From the NCBI GenBank assembly GCA_025352865.1, contig JANXSB010000695.1, positions 1-5,390 on the forward strand: a DNA stretch of 5,390 bases, read 5' to 3'. This DNA comes from Chthoniobacter sp. (GTDB taxonomy: Bacteria; Verrucomicrobiota; Verrucomicrobiia; Chthoniobacterales; Chthoniobacteraceae). Of this stretch, positions 1-5,041 are shown piece after piece. Position 1 is the first letter of the stretch; the number at the start of each line of letters is the position of its first letter. The notes under the pieces are model-generated. The model worked only from the letters and a program-made list of their open reading frames with translations, made no database searches and was not told where the DNA came from. The translations under genes and the position numbers were made by a program.

Positions 1-175
1 CCGCTGCCGCGTGGTAACGGTCTTCCGCCACATGGCGGGAGAGTTCATCGGCGCGAACGTGGTCGTTGTAGTGATGTTCATCAGGATCGTGCGCCAGCAC
101 GGGAGCCGCGCTGAGGCCCACAAAACCGGCGGTTGCGAGCAGGATCAAAGAAAGGCGAGGACGGGATGTTTTCAT
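1..175 (-). CDS. Exported His-rich protein, N-terminal part (3' end beyond window)
   Basis: An ATG at 175-173 on the minus strand opens a frame that runs without a stop to the left edge (58 codons). The product starts with a textbook signal peptide: basic MKTSRPR, then a hydrophobic stretch LSLILLATAGFVGLSAA, and a likely signal peptidase I site after PVLA (residue 28). The mature part begins HDPDEHHYNDH and has seven His among its first 30 residues (H29, H34, H35, H39, H48, H55 and the acidic residues around them), which could bind metal. I do not recognise a family; the rest of the gene is missing. It is transcribed divergently from the tyrosinase gene, with 120 bp between the two starts, so the two may share a control region. 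No clear ribosome binding site precedes it; a hairpin (182-206) sits just upstream of the start. The export signal is well supported; metal binding is inference. Confidence 0.72.
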   Translation of the reverse strand, partial: MKTSRPRLSLILLATAGFVGLSAAPVLAHDPDEHHYNDHVRADELSRHVAEDRYHAAA

Positions 176-181
176 ACGCGG

Positions 182-206
182 AGTCAGACGCTCTGCGCGT
201 CTGGCT
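182..206. promoter_or_regulatory. Hairpin / dyad in the divergent intergenic region
   Basis: CAGACGC (185-191) and GCGTCTG (197-203) form a perfect 7-bp inverted repeat around TCTGC. Pairing continues outward through T184-G204 (wobble), G183-C205 and A182-T206, giving a 10-bp stem. It lies 7 bases upstream of the minus-strand start codon and about 90 bases upstream of the tyrosinase start. No T-run follows on either strand, so it does not look like an intrinsic terminator. It could be an operator between the divergent genes or a 5'-leader hairpin of the minus-strand gene. The structure is seen directly; its function is inferred. Confidence 0.45.
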
Positions 207-295
207 ATTCACAGTTCCACAACCTTTTGCGAGTGTTCCCCTTTGCGACGAATGCCCAATCTGCTAGACCGGGTTCAATCGCGAATCGAAATCTT

Positions 296-1378
296 ATGAA
301 CAAGAGGAAAAACCAAGCGACTCTTTCAGCGGCGGAGAAGCAAGCTTTTGTAAATGCGTTGCTGGCGCTCAAGACAACGGTGCCCAGCCAAATCGGCCTG
401 ACTAACCGCTACGACGACTACGTGCAGATTCACGTTGATTCGATGATGGCGACACCGGGTTGGGCGCACCGCGCTCCGGCATTTGGTCCGTGGCATCGTA
501 TCTTGCTGCGCAATCTGGAACTGGATTTGCAGGCGGTCGATCCATCCGTCTCACTGCCGTATTGGGATTGGTCCGTCGATACTTCCAATGGAACCGTGCA
601 GGGCAGTCCGTGGACGGATGACTTTATGGGCGCGATGCCCGCCAACACGGACTCCGTAACGAGCGGACCGTTTCGCGCGAACCACCTATGGCCGATCAAC
701 GTGCGCGAGCCGGGCGACACGAGCACCTCGCTCACGCGCGCGTTGGGGCGAACACAATTTCAAGACCCCAACGCACAAGCACCCACGTTGCCGACGCCTG
801 CGAACGTGCAAGGTGCGCTCCAGGAAACGCCGTACGATGCGCCTCAGTGGAATAAGGGCGCGCAGCCCAGCTTCCGCGATCGTCTGGAGGGCTGGCATGG
901 GCCGGGTTCCCTTCACAACCGCGTGCATCTTTGGGTGGCTGGCTCAATGCTTCCTTCCACCTCGCCGAACGATCCGATCTTTTTCCTCCACCATTGCAAC
1001 GTGGACCGTCTATGGGCCGAGTGGCAGCGTCAGCATTCCGCGCTTCCGTATGTCCCGGCCGCAAACACTGCTGGCGCCCCAGTCGGCCATAGATTGACAG
1101 ATCCGATGCAGCCGTGGGGCGGAGCAGTTACCGTCCAAAGTGCCCTCGATCACCACGCCGTTGGCTATTACTACGACAGTGAGCCGGCGCCGCCGGGACC
1201 AGGGATCGTCGTACCGTTATTAAACCTGCCCGGTTTCGGACCGCACGGGCTGACGAGCCTGCCTCGCTGGCAAAGGATCGTCGCCCCTCATGGGCACGGG
1301 CACGGCATGGAGATGGGACCAATGTTCGACCTGAGCCCGGAAGACAAGCAGGCAGGCGGCCACGACACAGGCTCCTAG
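296..1378 (+). CDS. Tyrosinase (type 3 copper oxidase)
   Basis: A 360-residue binuclear-copper enzyme of the tyrosinase family, which hydroxylates phenols and oxidises catechols to quinones with O2. CuA ligands are H46, H58 and H67 in the run HRAPAFGPWHR, with the family Glu at 75. CuB ligands are H207 and H211 (HNRVH) and H233 in DPIFFLHHCNVDRLW, which fits the second tyrosinase signature. A GYYYD motif near 290 matches the Tyr motif that ends the core in many members. The C-terminus carries a short His/Met run (HGHGHGMEM, 332-340) that might hold copper. The frame is open back to base 11, but the ATG at 296 is chosen because homology starts just after it and the upstream frame is antisense to the divergent gene. 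No signal peptide or twin-Arg motif is visible, so location is unclear. No MelC1-type caddie is recognisable nearby. First gene of the plus-strand array; tyrosinase, catechol oxidase or o-aminophenol oxidase activity cannot be told apart. Confidence 0.93.
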   Translation: MNKRKNQATLSAAEKQAFVNALLALKTTVPSQIGLTNRYDDYVQIHVDSMMATPGWAHRAPAFGPWHRILLRNLELDLQAVDPSVSLPYWDWSVDTSNGTVQGSPWTDDFMGAMPANTDSVTSGPFRANHLWPINVREPGDTSTSLTRALGRTQFQDPNAQAPTLPTPANVQGALQETPYDAPQWNKGAQPSFRDRLEGWHGPGSLHNRVHLWVAGSMLPSTSPNDPIFFLHHCNVDRLWAEWQRQHSALPYVPAANTAGAPVGHRLTDPMQPWGGAVTVQSALDHHAVGYYYDSEPAPPGPGIVVPLLNLPGFGPHGLTSLPRWQRIVAPHGHGHGMEMGPMFDLSPEDKQAGGHDTGS

Positions 1379-1465
1379 TTCCGGTCTCCAACCGATCCTT
1401 AAATGCCCGTTCGCACGAGCAGTTTGCAATAAACCTTCAATTCCAAACTACCAGAAAGTTACCTT

Positions 1466-1738
1466 ATGAAACCCACCAGAACACAAATCAAACATGCCGT
1501 TTTCTACGCTGTGGCTTCGATCAGCGGCAGGAGCATTGTCGATCTTGAAGAAGGAATGGTCCTGGGAGGAAAAAAGCCCAAAGGAGTCGGAATGGATCAG
1601 GTCGCGATCGACGCGGTAGCAAGCCTGCTGAACATTTGGATCGAGCACCACGGTGGCAAGGGCAGCATCGCAAAGGGCGAACTGGATGGCACAACGACGC
1701 TCGCAGACACCATTGACCTAGTGAGCGGCAAGTTCTGA
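1466..1738 (+). CDS. Small acyl-carrier-protein-like protein with Gln at the usual Ser site
   Basis: A 90-residue protein, 87 bp after tyrosinase and 23 bp before the next gene. I do not recognise it by name. Its pattern resembles an acyl carrier protein: an amphipathic first helix (about 6-20), an I-x-D-L-x-x-G segment (24-30), a GMDQ turn (42-45) followed by a long helix (VAIDAVASLLNIWIE), then a T-T-x-L-A-D-x-I-D-L-V ending (77-86) like the TTVGDxVxxV ending of carrier proteins. In true carrier proteins the turn reads G-x-D-S and the Ser carries phosphopantetheine; here it is Gln45, so the protein should not be charged if the alignment is right. The spacing from that site to the last helix is about five residues longer than in typical ACP. 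It could instead be an unrelated helical protein, a partner of a copper oxidase, or a substrate (eight Lys, one Tyr). A weak AGAAAG lies 8 bases upstream of the ATG. The gene is likely; the fold is tentative. Confidence 0.72.
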   Translation: MKPTRTQIKHAVFYAVASISGRSIVDLEEGMVLGGKKPKGVGMDQVAIDAVASLLNIWIEHHGGKGSIAKGELDGTTTLADTIDLVSGKF

Positions 1739-1761
1739 ATGCAGCAAAATCCTTCCATCCG

Positions 1762-2862
1762 ATGAACTACTACAAAGCATCAACATGCCTGCTCATGGCA
1801 GTCGCACTCTTGGGCGGGCGTGCGGCGCTTGGTCTCGACTTCGCCGACTTCGATACCAATCACGACGGCGTTATCAGCAAACAGGAATTCGCCGCTTACA
1901 CCGCCGCCGAAGCAAAAGCGAAACCCGCGACCGGCAAAAACGAAGTCGCCGTCGAAAAGCCTGCTAAGAAGGAGAAAGGCGGATTAGTCGGGTGGCTGGA
2001 GCGGGACTTCGAGATTCGTGAAAGCCTCTATACACCGGGAGGCGAGCTCGATCCATCCGTTAACCCCGCAAAACTGAGTTGGACGAAAGCGCGCCACCAA
2101 GACTCCTTCTACCAATTGGACGCGGCAGTTCTTTGGAAGCCATCGTTCCTCAGCGGCGGCACGACGATTGGCGATAGCGCTCTCGGATGGTTTTTGCAGC
2201 CGAGCTTCGAAGCGCACGTTTCGACCGAACCTACTTCAAGTCAGAATCAACTGACTTATCGCCTGCCGATCACGCTTAATTACATCCCCGGTGGCCGAGA
2301 GATTCTGGCCGGGATGGACGATCCAAACGCGGTTCCGAAAAAGCGATTCATTACCGTCCACACACTGATGGTCTCACCGACGTATCAGACCGACCGGCAC
2401 AACGACACCCGAGCAACGGAAGCGGAAATCTTTTACACGCCAACAATCCCGAGTCTCGCCATCGGCGTTCGACAGCCGCTCTTTGGATCGAATGCGGTGC
2501 AGTTCTTGTGGCGGCCTTACGTCGGGGTCGAGTTGGGCGATTACATGGACCGCGATGCCACAACGAGTTTGCTCTTCGAGAAGAATATCTCGCGTTTCGT
2601 TGCGCGTGCCGAAGCCGAGTTGCTTTTCGGCGAGCGGTTCGCAATTACGGCTTCCTGCGTTCACAGAACGGAATTCAACGGCGAAGAAAGATCGTTCAAT
2701 TATGGAGAGGTATCCGCGCTGCTCATCCTCGATACGAAGCTTCCCGATAATGAGAAAGAGCCGCCGCACTTCACGATGGGTGTGACTTACAAGCGCGGAA
2801 AAGATGCTCCTGAGTTTGAAGATGTCGATGCAGTGACCGCCTGGCTGGGCGTTCGTTTTTGA
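1762..2862 (+). CDS. Exported EF-hand protein with probable outer-membrane beta-barrel
   Basis: A 366-residue protein. Residues 1-24 form a signal peptide (STCLLMAVALLGG core, cleavage near ALG-LD). Right after it lies one canonical EF-hand loop, DTNHDGVISKQE (31-42), with D31, N33, D35, S39 and E42 in the calcium-ligand positions. A Lys/Ala/Glu-rich linker follows (about 47-72). From about 85 to the end there are many alternating hydrophobic/aromatic segments separated by polar turns, and the chain ends in AWLGVRF; a terminal Phe is typical of outer-membrane barrels recognised by BamA. The barrel call rests on this pattern, not on a recognised family. Calcium could bind at the periplasmic N-terminal segment. 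The gene starts 23 bp after the ACP-like gene and ends 51 bp before the lysyl-oxidase gene, so cotranscription is likely; it could form an outer-membrane channel or anchor for the neighbouring enzymes (inference). No Shine-Dalgarno sequence is seen. Confidence 0.85.
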   Translation: MNYYKASTCLLMAVALLGGRAALGLDFADFDTNHDGVISKQEFAAYTAAEAKAKPATGKNEVAVEKPAKKEKGGLVGWLERDFEIRESLYTPGGELDPSVNPAKLSWTKARHQDSFYQLDAAVLWKPSFLSGGTTIGDSALGWFLQPSFEAHVSTEPTSSQNQLTYRLPITLNYIPGGREILAGMDDPNAVPKKRFITVHTLMVSPTYQTDRHNDTRATEAEIFYTPTIPSLAIGVRQPLFGSNAVQFLWRPYVGVELGDYMDRDATTSLLFEKNISRFVARAEAELLFGERFAITASCVHRTEFNGEERSFNYGEVSALLILDTKLPDNEKEPPHFTMGVTYKRGKDAPEFEDVDAVTAWLGVRF

Positions 2863-2913
2863 CTGAGCAGAGCAGCCATTCAGCAAATCGTTACCCTTAC
2901 AACAAAAAATCCT

Positions 2914-3780
2914 ATGGGCGCCAATTTAGTTCCAATCGTTAGAGACTTTTCAATTCATACCGAAACCTTCCCAGCCGGCGATCATTCGGTGCAGGATGGA
3001 TGCGTCACGCCGGGGACGCATCGGCTAATTCGTTTCGATTTCCTTTCACACAACATCGGCGACGCCGATCTCGTAGTCGGCGCACCGGCAGATCACCCGG
3101 AATGGTTCGTGGAATCTGCTTCGCACGGCCACTTTCATTTGAAGGACTTCAATGAGTTTGTGCTGCTCGATTGTGACGGTCACGAAGTTACCAAGGGATA
3201 CAAACAAGCCTTTTGCCTAATCGACATCGAACACCGCAGCCCGTGGGGGCCAGCCAACAAAAGATTTACCGACTGCAATACCAACCAAGGCATCTCGTCA
3301 GGTTGGGCCGATCTTTACTCCAAGACCCTGCCGTGCCAGTTCATCGTTATTGATAACGTCCCGGACGGTGATTACACCCTCAAATCAACGACTAATAGGC
3401 GGCGCATTATCCCGGAAGACAATTTCGACGACAATACGATCTATACTGGCTTGCGAATCCAAGGAGATCAGGTCACTGAGATACCTCCCTGCTATGTCCC
3501 GTTGAATCCGCGTGACTTCGACAGGTGGGCCGCTGTCGTCCGCATCCTCTTTGGCGTTATTCAGGATGGCGGCGGCGTGGTCGTCCCACCGGGTGGGACT
3601 CCGCACCCGGTCGATCCTTGGGGACCGCTTCGGAATCTCTCCCAAACGTCCCGCGAGATACTGGCCGGACTAGCCGTCAGTGAACTGGCGTCACTCCTGC
3701 CGCGCGAAGCACGCCAGCAGACACGCAGCGCTGCGGCGAAGGTCATAGCGAAAGCTGCGAAACGGCTGGAACAAGGCTAA
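2914..3780 (+). CDS. Lysyl-oxidase-like copper amine oxidase
   Basis: A 288-residue protein whose residues 1-190 match the lysyl oxidase family, copper enzymes that oxidatively deaminate primary amines such as peptidyl lysine to aldehydes. HGHFH (71-75) supplies the copper ligands H71, H73 and H75, equivalent to the last three His of the animal copper site. GYKQAFCL has Lys97 and GWADLYSKTLPCQF has Tyr135; by alignment from memory with animal LOX these are the Lys and Tyr that form the lysyl tyrosylquinone cofactor, so the active site looks complete. Further family landmarks are QGISSGW, VPDGDY and EDNFDDN. Cys101, 121 and 141 fall where animal LOX has disulfide Cys. Residues 195-288 are an extension of unknown role: a Gly/Pro linker (218-236) and an Ala/Arg-rich helical tail. 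No signal peptide is present and no upstream start would add one, which sits oddly with a disulfide-bearing family. Last gene of the array; its stop overlaps the stop of the convergent small ORF. Confidence 0.9.
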   Translation: MGANLVPIVRDFSIHTETFPAGDHSVQDGCVTPGTHRLIRFDFLSHNIGDADLVVGAPADHPEWFVESASHGHFHLKDFNEFVLLDCDGHEVTKGYKQAFCLIDIEHRSPWGPANKRFTDCNTNQGISSGWADLYSKTLPCQFIVIDNVPDGDYTLKSTTNRRRIIPEDNFDDNTIYTGLRIQGDQVTEIPPCYVPLNPRDFDRWAAVVRILFGVIQDGGGVVVPPGGTPHPVDPWGPLRNLSQTSREILAGLAVSELASLLPREARQQTRSAAAKVIAKAAKRLEQG

Positions 3781-3872
3781 CCGGATTCCTGAACGGCTTC
3801 CTCGTAGGACATGCCGCGCGCGGACATCAGTCCGAGAGCGAGGCGGTTGGCGGTATTCGGCAGCGGGGGCAT
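3777..3872 (-). CDS. Small 31-residue ORF behind the JAB gene
   Basis: ATG at 3872 to TAG at 3777-3779, beginning 5 bases after the stop of the JAB gene, so translation could be coupled. The product starts MPPLPNTANRLALGL and contains MSYEEAVQESG at its end; the middle is likely a single helix. I recognise no family. It may be a genuine small protein, or the 5' remnant of a longer gene cut off where the lysyl-oxidase gene now ends: the two convergent stops share bases 3777-3780. The close spacing argues for translation; the short length and lack of homology keep confidence low. Confidence 0.4.
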   Translation of the reverse strand: MPPLPNTANRLALGLMSARGMSYEEAVQESG

Positions 3873-3877
3873 TGGTG

Positions 3878-4306
3878 TTAGAAAATGCTGAGCTTGAGTG
3901 CCTGGACGGGAAACGTCTCCCATCGCTCACTGCCGAGGTAGCGATAGAAGCCCGCGCCTTTCGGCCCAAACCAAGAATCCTGTGCAAAGTGCGGGAGAAT
4001 CAGCGCGAGATGCCCGACTTGAGCGACCATCGGGTGAGTCCGATCCGCCTCGCTTTGCCCCGTCCATCCTTCGGGATGCGTGTGAACGTCGGCGACGACT
4101 TTCAGCTTTCGTTCGGAGCAGAGCTTCCAGAGCGGCACGTAGCCGCGGCCGTCGAAGCGAATGATGCCGGTATCGAGGCAGTGCGGATCGAGGTCGTTGT
4201 AGCAAACGAAGCCGCGAACCACTCCGCCCGATGATGGACCGAGCAAGAAAGCACCGCTCTCGCGTCGGCCTTCACCTCGCCTGCTGAGTTGCCAGACGAG
4301 CCGGAG
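3878..4306 (-). CDS. JAB/MPN (JAMM) metallo-isopeptidase-like gene with unclear or damaged 5' end
   Basis: The frame is open from 4306 to the stop at 3878 (142 codons). It holds a full JAMM zinc-protease signature: Glu16 in ESGAFLLG, then HTH (H75, H77), seven residues, S85, two residues and D88 (HTHPEGWTGQSEAD). JAMM enzymes remove ubiquitin-like proteins or cleave peptides; bacterial stand-alone forms often sit with ThiF/E1-like and ubiquitin-like genes, though none is seen here. Family-like sequence reaches LRLVWQL at 4306-4286, immediately after an in-frame TAG (4307-4309), and there is no ATG or GTG in the homologous part. The only simple start, TTG at 4246, would remove the catalytic Glu (4259-4261). 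Either translation starts at an unusual codon or the 5' end was lost by a frameshift or deletion. A one-base shift near 4300-4310 would join it to an open frame starting at ATG 4449. The domain call is strong; whether the gene is intact is doubtful. Confidence 0.75.
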   Translation of the reverse strand, partial: LRLVWQLSRRGEGRRESGAFLLGPSSGGVVRGFVCYNDLDPHCLDTGIIRFDGRGYVPLWKLCSERKLKVVADVHTHPEGWTGQSEADRTHPMVAQVGHLALILPHFAQDSWFGPKGAGFYRYLGSERWETFPVQALKLSIF

Positions 4307-4471
4307 CTAGCCAAGGCAGGCAAGAACCACGTTCGCGCGAAAGACGTTCCGGCTGGTTGCTGGCTGCGTGACTTCTCTCCTGACGGCAAAGAATACGTGA
4401 CCGAGGACACGATAGCTTCGAGCACGTTTGGAGGCGCACTCTCGCTCATCTGGATTCACGACGCTATTTGA
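4235..4471 (+). other. Weak plus-strand open frame, unexplained
   Basis: The stretch 4310-4541 between the JAB and YHS genes is not accounted for. One plus-strand frame is open from 4235 to TGA at 4469-4471; its first usual start is TTG 4289, giving 60 residues. The translation is charged and protein-like (for example VPAGCWLRDFSPDGKEYVTE, then a hydrophobic end ALSLIWIHDAI), but I recognise no family. Its first part is antisense to the JAB N-terminus, and no RBS is evident. A minus-strand frame from ATG 4449 competes for the same bases. Real small gene, gene remnant and chance ORF are all possible. Confidence 0.2.
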
Positions 4472-4507
4472 AGCGCCCGGACCTCCAAGCGCCAGCGAGA
4501 CGGGACG

Positions 4508-4536
4508 GCGCTAAAATGCGCTCGCTGAAAACGAGC
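4508..4536 (-). terminator. Possible weak terminator after the YHS gene
   Basis: GCTCG (4520-4524) and CGAGC (4532-4536) pair around CTGAAAA. Read on the minus strand this hairpin lies 6 bases past the YHS stop and is followed by GCATTTTAGC, with only four T. An overlapping alternative is GCGC (4508-4511)/GCGC (4518-4521). The stems are short and the T-run poor, so termination would be inefficient. Confidence 0.25.
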
Positions 4537-4541
4537 CGCGC

Positions 4542-4901
4542 CTACTCCGGCTGATACACGCGCAACTCCGCCTCGTGCCCGGATTGGCAGCATGATTCTT
4601 CCGCGGTCTTCGCAGTGCCGCCGCAGCAACCACTTTCCACCTTCGCGGGCGGCTTCTGCTCGTGCCGGTGGTCTTGCGGCACCGTCAGTGTCTGCGCGCT
4701 ACCGCATCCGCACCCGCCCGCAGCGGGCGCAGCCTGGTCAACGAAGGAAGCGGGACTGGCGTCGAACTTCTGCCGGCAATGCGCCGAGCAGAAATAGAAG
4801 GTCTGGCCGCGGAACTGGCTGCTGGCAGCGGCGGTCTTGGGGTCAACCGTCATGCCGCAAACGGGATCGCGGAGCGTGGAGGAAGCGTCGGGAGTTTTCA
4901 T
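4542..4901 (-). CDS. YHS-domain metal-binding protein with Cys-rich tail
   Basis: A 119-residue protein from ATG 4901. Residues 11-54 are a YHS domain: RDPVCGMTVD (Cys15), GQTFYFCSAHC (Cys38, Cys42), then F46 and the closing PASF. YHS domains occur alone and at the N-terminus of copper-transporting P-type ATPases and other metal proteins, where the Cys bind metal. Here no ATPase follows. Instead residues 62-119 form a low-complexity tail with Cys clusters GCGCG (64, 66), GCCGG (92, 93) and SCC (104, 105), plus DHRHE; this suggests a soluble metal-binding or storage role (inference). The reading frame stays open upstream through a csoR remnant to ATG 5000, so a 152-residue fusion is possible; 4901 is preferred because the YHS homology begins just after it. 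No signal peptide is present. It is the last gene of the metal block in this window. Confidence 0.85.
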   Translation of the reverse strand: MKTPDASSTLRDPVCGMTVDPKTAAASSQFRGQTFYFCSAHCRQKFDASPASFVDQAAPAAGGCGCGSAQTLTVPQDHRHEQKPPAKVESGCCGGTAKTAEESCCQSGHEAELRVYQPE

Positions 4902-4934
4902 AGCGCGCGGATTATTGCAGGAAGGAGAGAGGAA

Positions 4935-5000
4935 TCCGGTGACCTGTCCGGCGATGCGATTGAAACGGGTTTGGACTTTGGGAGGGTGTTCGGATTTCAT
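4935..5000 (-). pseudogene. 5' remnant of a CsoR/RcnR-family metal-sensing repressor
   Basis: From ATG 5000 the minus strand encodes 22 residues beginning MKSEHPPKVQTRFNRIAGQV. This matches the first helix of CsoR-family repressors, whose hallmark is HP..V..RLxRIxGQVxG. After the Gly at 4935-4937 the similarity stops abruptly: none of the three frames continues with the second helix or the Cys/His metal ligands, and the YHS start codon follows 33 bases later. The gene therefore seems to have lost everything after its first ~22 codons. The frame is in phase with the YHS gene, so the remnant could be translated as an N-terminal extension of it. Copper or another metal as the original ligand is likely from context but not shown. 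The similarity is to a short but distinctive motif. Confidence 0.6.
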
Positions 5001-5041
5001 GAGGACGCATAGGCGTATCGCAGGTGCCGCTTGGTTTGGGC

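Noticed and set aside
11..295. A 95-residue upstream extension of the tyrosinase frame
   Set aside because: It is antisense to a gene with a clear signal peptide, lacks homology-like sequence, and tyrosinase similarity begins just after ATG 296.
732..1064. 110-codon minus-strand open frame
   Set aside because: It lies opposite the tyrosinase core, including the CuB motifs, and shows no recognisable features.
2374..2886. 170-codon minus-strand open frame
   Set aside because: It is a shadow of the EF-hand barrel gene; composition is unlike a real protein and no motif is visible, while the plus frame has a signal peptide, EF-hand and terminal Phe.
3821..3834. CGGAC-ATCA-GTCCG hairpin as a terminator between the convergent genes
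   Set aside because: Five-bp stem, no T-run on either strand, and it lies inside the small ORF.
4246..4246. TTG at 4246 as the start of the JAB gene
   Set aside because: It would exclude the catalytic Glu at 4259-4261 and the conserved N-terminal helix; kept only as a fallback.
5008..5030. Possible CsoR-type operator between the DUF3347 gene and the csoR remnant (ACGC-CTAT-GCGT)
   Set aside because: Only four bases pair on each side and the G/C-tract pattern of known CsoR operators is absent.
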